Source: JAFGIT01 sp016929465 [NCBI: Candidatus Coatesbacteria bacterium] (GTDB lineage Bacteria > B130-G9). Taken from it: a stretch of 12,610 bases of DNA. Below, piece by piece: positions 1 through 5,853 of the stretch. Positions within the stretch are counted from its first letter, which is position 1. Every line of letters begins with the position of its first letter. The notes beneath the pieces were generated by a model. That model was given only the letters and a program-made list of their open reading frames with translations, was not told where the DNA came from and made no database searches. Position numbers and translations under genes: made by a program. The stretch covers positions 1-12,610 of the forward strand of contig JAFGIT010000185.1 in the NCBI GenBank assembly GCA_016929465.1, given 5' to 3'.

Positions 1-189
1 GAAGCCGAGATTGAGCCGGATTCATATGGGGAAATCTCGGATGAGGCGATCCTCGCCAAAATGATGAAATATCAACCGGAAGATTTGGTGGTGCGGATTC
101 CGCCGAAAGGGCGCAGCTCGATCAAAGTGAGAATAGTGCAAGTCAGGAAGGCCAAGCCTCATCCGATCGAACCCGACGACCGCCTCTAA
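1..189 (+). CDS. C-terminal 62 residues of an unrecognised protein (5' end outside window)
   Basis: Frame 1 is open from the first base and ends at TAA 187-189. It encodes a hydrophilic, charged tail that begins EAEIEPDSYGEISDEA and ends KPHPIEPDDRL. A basic, beta-prone stretch (VVRIPPKGRSSIKVRIVQVRK) lies in the middle. No membrane segment, cysteine or family motif is visible in this part. The stop lies 13 nt before the ATG of the next gene, so the two are probably co-transcribed and may work together. I do not recognise the family. The reading frame is supported by its continuity and by the tight spacing to the next gene. Its start and most of its sequence are not in view. Confidence 0.6.
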   Translation, partial: EAEIEPDSYGEISDEAILAKMMKYQPEDLVVRIPPKGRSSIKVRIVQVRKAKPHPIEPDDRL

Positions 190-202
190 TTTGAGTTGAT
201 CC

Positions 203-745
203 ATGACAGAGCATCAGGAATCGGGAAATTGGTATCTGGAAGTTGGCAATTGCGCCCCTATCGAGCAAGGAGACTTCGTCCTTTCCTGTCCCGTCTTGAT
301 CCCCACCGGCGAGCAAATAGACGGCGAATTGACGGCTATCGAGGATCAATATGATGTGATTGTCTTGAGTCAATCATGCGACCTTGTCGCCCAGAAACCT
401 AAGATTGAACTTGTTTTGGTATCTCCCGTATGGGCCCTCTCGCGATTCTCTGGAACCAAAGGTGGATTCTATGCATCAAAGGAGGGCAAAGAGGCTATCA
501 GACGCGGCAACGCCCCCGGCTATCATATGCTCAGCAAATGCGGTATCCCATGCTTCGACGACGAGTTCCTTGTCGTCGATTTTCACAATGTTTATGGTGT
601 GTCTTTTTTATCGCTGATAACCATGCTGAAGAAACAGGACAAGAGGCTTCGCCTTCGCCCGCCATATAGAGAGCATCTGTCCCAAGCCTTTGCTCGATTT
701 TTTATGAGAGTAGGACTCCCCGCCGACATCCCGCCTTTCAGATAG
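203..745 (+). CDS. Conserved-looking hypothetical protein with a VLSQSCDLV motif
   Basis: This encodes 180 residues with no signal peptide and no clear membrane segment, so it is probably cytoplasmic. The most distinctive part is VIVLSQSCDLVAQKPKIELVLV at about residues 52-73: a beta strand running into a Ser-Gln-Ser-Cys-Asp-Leu turn and then another strand. I remember short (S/T)Q.CD(L/I) motifs of this kind in uncharacterised bacterial proteins, but I cannot name a family or function. The C-terminal third is basic (KKQDKRLRLRPPYREHLSQAFARFFMRVG) and could bind nucleic acid or a partner; that is a guess. The ATG follows the preceding stop by 13 nt with only a weak ribosome site, which suits translational coupling. 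The Cys and Asp of the motif are candidates for metal binding or catalysis. An accessory or defence-related role is possible but not shown. Confidence 0.75.
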   Translation: MTEHQESGNWYLEVGNCAPIEQGDFVLSCPVLIPTGEQIDGELTAIEDQYDVIVLSQSCDLVAQKPKIELVLVSPVWALSRFSGTKGGFYASKEGKEAIRRGNAPGYHMLSKCGIPCFDDEFLVVDFHNVYGVSFLSLITMLKKQDKRLRLRPPYREHLSQAFARFFMRVGLPADIPPFR

Positions 746-798
746 CCGCCAGGGACAGATGACATTCAGACTTTCTCGGGTCGCCTTATCGGGCCTAT

Positions 799-826
799 TT
801 GACTAACTGCCTTCATTGTCGCTAAT
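799..826 (+). promoter_or_regulatory. Putative sigma-70-type promoter for the rfbD-dapB operon
   Basis: TTGACT at 799-804 matches the -35 consensus in 5 of 6 positions. After 16 nt, GCTAAT at 821-826 matches the -10 consensus in 4 of 6. Initiation would fall near 833 and leave a leader of about 55 nt before the GTG start at 890. The same arrangement (TTGACT, 16 nt, GCTA) is found upstream of the thioredoxin-like gene at 4673-4700, which raises confidence. The rest of the 144-nt gap between 745 and 890 shows no gene. Confidence 0.4.
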
Positions 827-875
827 CTTCAGGCACATTTGCGATGTGATCGAAGATGGTTGTGCCATGCTTATC

Positions 876-880
876 AGGAG
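876..880 (+). promoter_or_regulatory. Ribosome binding site that favours the GTG start of rfbD
   Basis: AGGAG at 876-880 abuts an in-frame ATG at 881, which is too close to serve it. It lies 9 nt before the GTG at 890, a normal spacing. The GTG start also gives the N-terminus expected of the family (MTKVLVIGSKGMLG). Confidence 0.5.
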
Positions 881-889
881 ATGCGAATT

Positions 890-1750
890 GTGACGAAAGT
901 GCTTGTTATTGGCTCAAAGGGGATGCTCGGGAGGGACCTTTGCGTCCGACTTCGCCAGGAATTCGAGGTGGTGGAGGCGGATATCGAGGAGGTCGATATT
1001 CGAGACCACGCCGCAACCTGCAAATTAGTGTCAAGCATCAAGCCTGACGAGGTTGTCAACGTGGCAGCATTTACCGACGTTGATGGTGCAGAAATCCGCC
1101 CCTCGCTCGCCTACGAAATCAACGCCGAGGGCGCAGGAAATGTAGCGAAAGCCGCAAGCCAGATTGGTGCGAGATGCACCTATATCGGGACTGACTTCAT
1201 CTTCGCAACAGACAAGGGCAAGAACGCCCCGTATGTGGAGGACGACGAGCCGCGACCAATGGGCGTTTATTCCCGCTCGAAGCTAGCTGGTGAGCTCAAC
1301 GTCAAGCGATATGCCGATAGATTTCTCATCATCAGAACCGCATGGCTTTTCGGATTACACGGCAAGAACTTCATAGATGCGATTCTGAAAAAGGCAAGGG
1401 AATCCGACCTTCGGGTCGTTGATGACCAGGTCGGATGCCCGACGTTCTCGATTGACCTATCGGAGGCCATCGCCCGTCTGCTGAGAACGCAAGATACGGG
1501 CACTTTCCATTGCTGCAATGCCGGCAGTTGCTCGTGGTGCGAATTCGCCAGGGCAATAGTCGGGATGGCCGGCTTCGATAAGGTCGAAGTGTCACCGATT
1601 AGCACGGAGGAGCTGAATCGCCCTGCTCCGAGACCAGCCTACTCAGTGCTCAACACGGACAAATTGCTCGAGAAGACGGGCTTCAGAATGCCACCCTGGG
1701 AGGACGCCCTGGGCAGATATTTGAGGCTAAGAGAGGAGCGGCAGAGATGA
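890..1750 (+). CDS. rfbD: dTDP-4-dehydrorhamnose reductase (RmlD/RfbD family)
   Basis: RmlD reduces dTDP-4-dehydro-L-rhamnose to dTDP-L-rhamnose with NAD(P)H, the last step in making the rhamnose donor for surface glycans. The 286-residue product is an extended short-chain dehydrogenase. The Rossmann glycine motif GSKGMLG is at residues 8-14, the catalytic Tyr and Lys of YSRSK are at 127 and 131, and the active-site Thr is in GTDFIF near residue 101. Later family blocks RTAWLFG and DQVGCPT are also present. The GTG at 890 is preferred because AGGAG lies 9 nt upstream; ATG 881 is the alternative and adds three residues. The 3' end overlaps dapB by 4 nt (ATGA). No rmlA, rmlB or rmlC is in the window, so they must lie elsewhere if the pathway is complete. 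A related RmlD-like sugar reductase with another substrate cannot be excluded. Confidence 0.88.
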   Translation: MTKVLVIGSKGMLGRDLCVRLRQEFEVVEADIEEVDIRDHAATCKLVSSIKPDEVVNVAAFTDVDGAEIRPSLAYEINAEGAGNVAKAASQIGARCTYIGTDFIFATDKGKNAPYVEDDEPRPMGVYSRSKLAGELNVKRYADRFLIIRTAWLFGLHGKNFIDAILKKARESDLRVVDDQVGCPTFSIDLSEAIARLLRTQDTGTFHCCNAGSCSWCEFARAIVGMAGFDKVEVSPISTEELNRPAPRPAYSVLNTDKLLEKTGFRMPPWEDALGRYLRLREERQR

Positions 1751-2598
1751 GCATCGACGGGAGCGAGATCAGGCTCTGCGTGACCGGAGCATGTGGCCGG
1801 ATGGGTCGGATGGTGCTGGAATGTGCAGCAGAGGGGAATCGGTATCGGGTGACCGGGGCGACGGAGCGCGAGGGCCATCCGCTGTTGGGAAAGCCAATCT
1901 CAGAGATCACCGGTATCGACGCAATCGATGGCGTGGCTTTATCTTCGGACATCGTGCCCCTGCTGGCAGATGCGGACGTGATAGTAGACTTCACGGCACC
2001 GGACGCATCTGTGGCCAATTTCCGGCTTGCGGTCGAGCGTGGAAAGGCGATTGTCATCGGCACGACCGGGCTCTCACCTTCCCAGGTCGAGGAATTTCAC
2101 TCCCATTCGAGCGAGGCTCGATGCGTCTTCTCTCCGAACATGAGCCGCGGCATGAACCTCATGTTCCTCTTGGCAAGGCTGCTGGGCAATTCTCTCGGTG
2201 ATTTCGACGTCGAGATCATCGAGGCTCATCATCGGCACAAGAAAGACTCCCCGAGCGGAAGCGCTCTTCGGATTGCGGAGAATGTTGCTGAAGGCAGACA
2301 GGTCAATCTGAATGATTTCGCGGTCTTCGGACGGCATGGCAAGACGCTCGACAGACCGCAAGGACAGATTGGGATGCACTCGATCCGGGGCGGCGGAATC
2401 GTCGGTGAACACACCCTTCTCCTGGCAGGAGACGGCGAGCGACTCGAGGTGACGCATCGCGTGGAGAGCCGGCGGACATTCGCACTCGGGGCACTGATGG
2501 CTGCAGAATTCGTCTCAAAGGCTAGTCCCGGCATCTATTCGATGCTGGATGTTCTTGGTCTCTCGAATCTTCTTAACCAATTATCTCGGAAGGCCTAG
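1747..2598 (+). CDS. dapB: 4-hydroxy-tetrahydrodipicolinate reductase
   Basis: DapB reduces 4-hydroxy-tetrahydrodipicolinate with NAD(P)H in the diaminopimelate/lysine pathway, which also feeds peptidoglycan. The 283-residue product has the N-terminal Rossmann motif GACGRMG (14-20), the acidic-basic pair of GATER (E40, R41) that contacts the cofactor ribose, and GTTGLS (105-110). The family signature EAHHRHKKDSPSGSA lies at 159-173, with the catalytic His pair 161-162, Lys 165/166 and the substrate-binding SGS. The late block SIRGGGIVGEHTL is also present. Its ATG overlaps the rfbD stop, so translation is probably coupled. Length is close to the usual 265-275 residues, with a slightly long N-terminus before the first strand. 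Pairing with a rhamnose reductase is unusual; dapA and other lysine genes are absent here. Confidence 0.95.
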   Translation: MSIDGSEIRLCVTGACGRMGRMVLECAAEGNRYRVTGATEREGHPLLGKPISEITGIDAIDGVALSSDIVPLLADADVIVDFTAPDASVANFRLAVERGKAIVIGTTGLSPSQVEEFHSHSSEARCVFSPNMSRGMNLMFLLARLLGNSLGDFDVEIIEAHHRHKKDSPSGSALRIAENVAEGRQVNLNDFAVFGRHGKTLDRPQGQIGMHSIRGGGIVGEHTLLLAGDGERLEVTHRVESRRTFALGALMAAEFVSKASPGIYSMLDVLGLSNLLNQLSRKA

Positions 2599-2603
2599 AG
2601 GTG
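2598..2603 (+). promoter_or_regulatory. Ribosome binding site for the TTG start of the HAD gene
   Basis: GAGGTG at 2598-2603 shares its first base with the dapB stop codon and sits 5 nt before TTG 2609. An upstream in-frame ATG at 2549 would add 20 residues before the first strand of the HAD fold, inside the dapB coding region, and is less likely. Confidence 0.55.
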
Positions 2604-2608
2604 CGGAT

Positions 2609-3301
2609 TTGGGGCTAAGAGCTGTCATATTCGACCTGTACGGAACGCTGATCGACCTGTTCGAGTGGAGCGATGAGCAGGATGTTCTCGCCAGAATGGC
2701 GGACATACTCTCTTTGCCAGCGGCGGAATTTCAAAAGACATGGACCGAGACCTATCCGGAGCTCGTTACCGGAGCATTTCATGATGAGGTGGCCTATATT
2801 GGAAACCTGTGCGACAGGTTAGGAGCTAAGCCTGGGGACGAGAAACTCAGTGTCGCACTCGCAATCAAGCATGAATTCACCAGCGGCCTCATTATCCCCA
2901 GGTCTGACGCGGAGGAGACACTGAACAGACTAAGAGCAGCTGGTCTTAAGCTCGCCTTGTTGACGAACTGCAGCCCTGAGGTCCCAGGATACTGGAATAG
3001 GACTGCTTTGGCACCTTTGATGGATGCCGCGATATTCTCATTTCAAGTGGGCTGCAAGAAGCCGGACCCCAGGATATACAATTTGACCTGCGAGAGATTG
3101 GGGGTAGGCCCCGAGGAGTGCGTCTTCGTGGGTGATGGCGGCAACCGCGAGTTGGAGGCCGCAGATGAAGTTGGCATGACCTCGATTATGATCAGGACTC
3201 CGGAGGACCACATCTACAATCCGCGTCGGACTGCCTCGGATGGCTGGGCCGGCCGGAGAATCGCGCACCTGATGGAGGTAGCCGAAATTGCCATCCGATG
3301 A
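2609..3301 (+). CDS. HAD-superfamily hydrolase-like protein, DLYGT type
   Basis: From TTG 2609 the product has 230 residues, a normal size for subfamily I HAD proteins with an alpha-helical cap between motifs I and II. Visible motifs are I, VIFDLYGTLID with the presumed nucleophile Asp 9; II, LLTNCS with Thr 119; III, GCKKPDP with Lys 150/151; and IV, VFVGDGGNRELEAA with Asp 176. The residue two after the nucleophile is Tyr 11. Phosphatases of the family usually have an acid-base Asp there, and Tyr is typical of L-2-haloacid dehalogenases (FDLYGTL). Motif IV (GDG) is phosphatase-like, however, so the substrate is uncertain. The gene starts 10 nt after dapB and overlaps the methyltransferase gene by 14 nt. 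Small-molecule chemistry linked to that neighbour is plausible, but there is no direct evidence. Confidence 0.8.
   Translation: MGLRAVIFDLYGTLIDLFEWSDEQDVLARMADILSLPAAEFQKTWTETYPELVTGAFHDEVAYIGNLCDRLGAKPGDEKLSVALAIKHEFTSGLIIPRSDAEETLNRLRAAGLKLALLTNCSPEVPGYWNRTALAPLMDAAIFSFQVGCKKPDPRIYNLTCERLGVGPEECVFVGDGGNRELEAADEVGMTSIMIRTPEDHIYNPRRTASDGWAGRRIAHLMEVAEIAIR
3274..3279 (+). promoter_or_regulatory. Strong ribosome binding site that fixes a TTG start
   Basis: GGAGGT at 3274-3279 lies 8 nt before TTG 3288. The methyltransferase frame has an in-frame stop, TAG 3279-3281, just upstream. No ATG or GTG occurs in that frame before the conserved domain, so TTG 3288 is the only reasonable start. The site lies inside the end of the HAD gene. 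Confidence 0.8.
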
Positions 3302-3920
3302 AAGGCCGGACCGGGAGATTCCCTATGACACGCTCTACGAGGCGAAGGAGTACTACTGGGGCAAAAAGCCCTCTTCCTCGTGTGAGAAGCTGCTCGAGAT
3401 ATTCGGGCCGATAGAGGGGCGACCGAAGCTACTTGATCTTGGTTGCGGCGAGGGCAGAAACGCCATCCACCTGGCGAAGCACGGCTTTGAGGCGACCGGC
3501 CTGGACAAATCGAGGAACGGTCTTAAGAAGACGCTAGAGCTCGCGAGCTCGGTCGGTCTGGAGGTCAAGACAATTTTGGGGGACATAAAAGACTGCCGGC
3601 TCGCCAGCGGGTGGGATGTGATTTTCTCAACGGGAACCATACACTACCTCCCCCCGGAGATGAGGGAGGAACGCTTTGCGCATTTCAAAGAGGTGACGGT
3701 GGGAGGCGGCGTGCATGCGATATCGGTCTTCGTGAAGAAGCCCTTCATCCCAAGGGCTCCAGATGGAAACTCAGCAGCGCCCAGCTTTCGTTCTGGCGAG
3801 CTACTCGGCTATTACTGGGATTGGGAGATTCTGTTCTGCACAGAGGAGATATTCGACTGCAACTCCGGAGGTGAACCGCACAAGCATGCGGTCAATAGAG
3901 TCGTCGCCAGGAAGGTCTAA
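3288..3920 (+). CDS. Class I SAM-dependent methyltransferase, TehB-like
   Basis: The 210-residue product has a Rossmann-like methyltransferase core. Motif I, LLDLGCGEGRN, spans 48-58; the acidic end of strand 2 is in GLDKS (Asp 73); a GDIKD segment near 97-101 would contact the adenine; and VIFSTGTIHYLPPE forms the strand 4 region. The N-terminus YDTLYEAKEYYWGKKPSS resembles the start of TehB/tellurite-resistance-type and related small-molecule methyltransferases. I therefore place it in that broad group without claiming a substrate. Only a TTG start fits, with a good ribosome site 8 nt upstream. The gene overlaps the HAD gene by 14 nt and is followed by a putative terminator, so it closes the operon that begins with rfbD. 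Close coupling suggests that the HAD protein and methyltransferase are made in similar amounts. Confidence 0.82.
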   Translation: MPSDERPDREIPYDTLYEAKEYYWGKKPSSSCEKLLEIFGPIEGRPKLLDLGCGEGRNAIHLAKHGFEATGLDKSRNGLKKTLELASSVGLEVKTILGDIKDCRLASGWDVIFSTGTIHYLPPEMREERFAHFKEVTVGGGVHAISVFVKKPFIPRAPDGNSAAPSFRSGELLGYYWDWEILFCTEEIFDCNSGGEPHKHAVNRVVARKV

Positions 3921-3934
3921 GGGATGTGGCACGG

Positions 3935-3983
3935 CTTCGAGGCCCATCGCAAGGGCGAATCACCCTCGAAGGGGCGTTTTTTT
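3935..3983 (+). terminator. Putative intrinsic terminator after the methyltransferase gene
   Basis: CTTCGAGG (3935-3942) pairs perfectly with CCTCGAAG (3964-3971), giving an 8-bp stem. Inside the loop, CCC 3943-3945 can pair with GGG 3953-3955. Seven T residues follow at 3977-3983, five bases after the stem. The offset makes it a little weaker than a textbook terminator. No clear promoter is visible between here and the nitroreductase gene, so partial read-through is possible. Confidence 0.5.
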
Positions 3984-4019
3984 GCATTGTAGATTTCATC
4001 ACTTAATAGGAGGGACCCG

Positions 4020-4580
4020 ATGGAGACACTCGAGTGTATTCGGACGCGGCGTAGCATACGGAAATTTCTGGACAAGGAAGTGCCGCAGGATATCATACGC
4101 GAGATACTCGAAGCTGCAAGATGGGCACCTTCGGGGGGAAACAAGCAGCCCTGGCGCTTTGTCGTGACTCAGGACAGGGAGAAGATCAGGACATTCGATC
4201 CCTACTTCCACCAGCCATGGGTAGAACAGGCACCGGCCGTACTAGTCGCGTGTGCGAATCCTCACGACACGTGGGCAACCTATGATGAACGTGACGATTG
4301 CTTCGTGATGGACACATCTGCGGCAATCCAGAACGTCCTCTTGGCGGCACACAACCTGGGCCTCGGCGCGGTCTGGATATTGAGCTTCAGCCCGAAGGCC
4401 GTTCGGAAGGCTCTGGGAATACCCCCTCACATTCGGGTGCTCTCGATAATCCCCCTCGGCTATTATGACAGGGATGATGAGACCGAATTCGCTGGAAAAA
4501 AGGTCAGCAATAAAGGTTCTCTTCCGAGGAGGCCGGCTGAGGAGATATTTTTCATCGAGGAGTATGGTGCTCCGCTCTGA
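4020..4580 (+). CDS. Nitroreductase-family FMN-dependent oxidoreductase
   Basis: Members of this family bind FMN, usually as dimers, and reduce nitro compounds, quinones or flavins with NAD(P)H; some have unrelated redox roles. The 186-residue product starts METLECIRTRRSIRKF, with the RRSIR motif that contacts the FMN phosphate. It continues with EILEAARWAPSGGNKQPWRF (FMN-contacting S-G-N-x-Q-P-W) and has the C-terminal block LSIIPLGYYD typical of the small nitroreductases. There is no signal peptide. TAGGAGGGA at 4007-4015 gives a strong ribosome site 4 nt before the ATG. It lies just after a putative terminator and before a promoter candidate for the next gene, so it may be nearly monocistronic. 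The physiological substrate cannot be read from sequence. Confidence 0.92.
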   Translation: METLECIRTRRSIRKFLDKEVPQDIIREILEAARWAPSGGNKQPWRFVVTQDREKIRTFDPYFHQPWVEQAPAVLVACANPHDTWATYDERDDCFVMDTSAAIQNVLLAAHNLGLGAVWILSFSPKAVRKALGIPPHIRVLSIIPLGYYDRDDETEFAGKKVSNKGSLPRRPAEEIFFIEEYGAPL

Positions 4581-4672
4581 GAGTCGAGTGGGTGGCTATT
4601 TTGCCTGAAAGATGAGTATACAGATTGCTCCTTCTTGCCCATCCAAAGCCTCTTTTATACTCTCAGAATAGC

Positions 4673-4702
4673 TTGACTGCCTTGGCGCCTCGATGCTATA
4701 TG
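4673..4702 (+). promoter_or_regulatory. Putative promoter for the thioredoxin-like gene, with extended -10
   Basis: TTGACT at 4673-4678 is followed after 18 nt by TATATG (4697-4702), which is preceded by TGC at 4694-4696 as in an extended -10 element. Counted with a 16-nt spacer the downstream element reads GCTATA, the same layout as the candidate at 799-826. Initiation near 4709 would leave a leader of roughly 87 nt. GATGCTAT occurs at 4692-4699 and again at 4710-4717, flanking the start region; this could be an operator or chance. The remainder of the 215-nt gap 4581-4795 shows no gene. Confidence 0.5.
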
Positions 4703-4732
4703 TAACGTAGATGCTATTAGGACAAGTTATCA

Positions 4733-4755
4733 TTGCTTACGAAGTTGCGAAGCAA
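4733..4755 (+). repeat. Small hairpin in the leader of the thioredoxin-like gene
   Basis: TTGCTT (4733-4738) pairs with AAGCAA (4750-4755). After a bulged A at 4739, CG 4740-4741 pairs with CG 4748-4749, enclosing a 6-nt loop. It ends 28 nt before the ribosome site GAGGAGG (4784-4790). It has no T-run, so it is not a terminator. It may stabilise the mRNA or have no role. Confidence 0.35.
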
Positions 4756-4795
4756 GCGCAAGAATGTTTGAAAAAAGTACAAAGAGGAGGAAAGC

Positions 4796-5683
4796 ATGAC
4801 ATCAAAGCTCGCGTTGTTTGCCGCTTTGACAATCCTTTTGATAGTCCCGTCATTGGGGCTTTGCCAGTACCCGACTCCATTCAATGACGGGGATATCGCG
4901 CCTGACTTCACGGTCCAGAATCTGGACGAGGAGTGGGTGAGTCTCTCCGATTGGTCCGGCAAGATAGTCGTCATGGATATGTGGGCGACCTGGTGCGGAC
5001 CGTGTGTTGCCGCAGTCGGCATTTTAGAGAATGATATATGGCAAGTCTATAAGGACCGTGGCCTCGTTGTCTGGGGCGTTGACATCAGTCCAAACAGGGA
5101 TACTCTGGCTAAGATCAAGGATTTTGCAGAGCAGCAAGGTCTGACATATCCCCTCGCGCTGGATGTCAACTATGAAACCCAGCCTTATTCAAGCGGATAT
5201 GTACCCACCATGTACATCATCGACCGAAAAGGTGTGGTGCGCTATGGCGAAGTTGGCTTCAATAAGACCGCTGTCATCTCGAAGATAGAAGAGCTGCTTG
5301 AAGAAGACCCGGTTGGCCCATCATTCGATCTGAAAATCAATAAGATGGATGTGACCCCATACGTGCCCGGCGACTTCATGAACATCTCGGCAGATGTGAC
5401 CAATCCTGGAGATGCACTTCCTGTCAACATCTTCATTGCTGTCGAGATCTTCGACGAGTTCTTTTTCTGGCCGAGCTATAGCAGTATGATGACACCCACG
5501 CCTTACACCCTTCCAGATAGCTTGGTGCTGCTCAACTACATGCTTGAGTCTATTGCCATACAGGAAGGTTGGCCCCCGATAGGCGATTACACCTGGTATG
5601 GTGTGCTCGCGAGCCCGCTTGACGGGGAGTGGATAACCGAGCCTTCAATAGTGCAGTGTAGCGTAGGCGTAGCGACGCCCTGA
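4796..5683 (+). CDS. Secreted TlpA/ResA-like thioredoxin with an extra C-terminal beta-rich domain
   Basis: The 295-residue product begins with a Sec-type signal peptide (Lys 4, hydrophobic core about 5-21). GLC at 21-23 is not a good lipobox, so a soluble or loosely bound exported protein is more likely than a lipoprotein. Residues 35-170 are a TlpA/ResA/AhpC-type thioredoxin domain. They hold APDFTVQNLD, the active site WCGPC (66-70), the insert WGVDISPN, and the cis-proline loop VPTMYIID with Pro 137. It should reduce or exchange disulfides outside the cytoplasm. Residues about 176-293 form a separate domain not usual for ResA, with VTN (201-203), FFWPSYSSMM and GDYTWYGVL. This domain resembles the truncated protein at the right end of the window. 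The gene has its own promoter candidate, a strong ribosome site (GAGGAGG, 5-nt spacer) and a strong terminator, so it is a single-gene unit. Confidence 0.9.
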   Translation: MTSKLALFAALTILLIVPSLGLCQYPTPFNDGDIAPDFTVQNLDEEWVSLSDWSGKIVVMDMWATWCGPCVAAVGILENDIWQVYKDRGLVVWGVDISPNRDTLAKIKDFAEQQGLTYPLALDVNYETQPYSSGYVPTMYIIDRKGVVRYGEVGFNKTAVISKIEELLEEDPVGPSFDLKINKMDVTPYVPGDFMNISADVTNPGDALPVNIFIAVEIFDEFFFWPSYSSMMTPTPYTLPDSLVLLNYMLESIAIQEGWPPIGDYTWYGVLASPLDGEWITEPSIVQCSVGVATP

Positions 5684-5712
5684 CACCGAGGCTTTGACAA
5701 AGACAATTGGAT

Positions 5713-5752
5713 GCCCGCCTTCGGCTGCCGCCGGAGGTGGGCTTTCCTTTTT
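5713..5752 (+). terminator. Strong intrinsic terminator after the thioredoxin-like gene
   Basis: GCCCGCCTTCGG (5713-5724) pairs with CCGGAGGTGGGC (5731-5742) over 12 bp, with two G-T wobbles and a 6-nt loop. TTTCCTTTTT (5743-5752) follows directly. It lies 30 nt after the stop codon. Confidence 0.9.
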
Positions 5753-5853
5753 AAGAGCTGAGTCTCCTTCCCACTTTCCTTGACATTTCTCTGATCTCTT
5801 ACAACCTCTATACATCATATTGAGCGAATGGACGACATCTGTGAGGTAAATAA

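Noticed and set aside
2609-3301. Annotation of the HAD protein as an L-2-haloacid dehalogenase
   Set aside because: DLYGT in motif I fits, but motif IV lacks the SSN-type sequence of those enzymes and reads GDGG instead.
4614-4662. Inverted repeat GAGTATA (4614-4620) / TATACTC (4656-4662) after the nitroreductase gene
   Set aside because: A 7-bp stem with a 35-nt loop and no T-run; unlikely to be a terminator and likely enough by chance in an AT-rich gap.
5780-5814. Perfect -35 box TTGACA (5780-5785) and TATACA (5809-5814) before nth
   Set aside because: The spacer is 23 nt, too long for a standard promoter, and no acceptable -10 hexamer lies at 16-18 nt. nth must have a promoter in this region, but I cannot place it.
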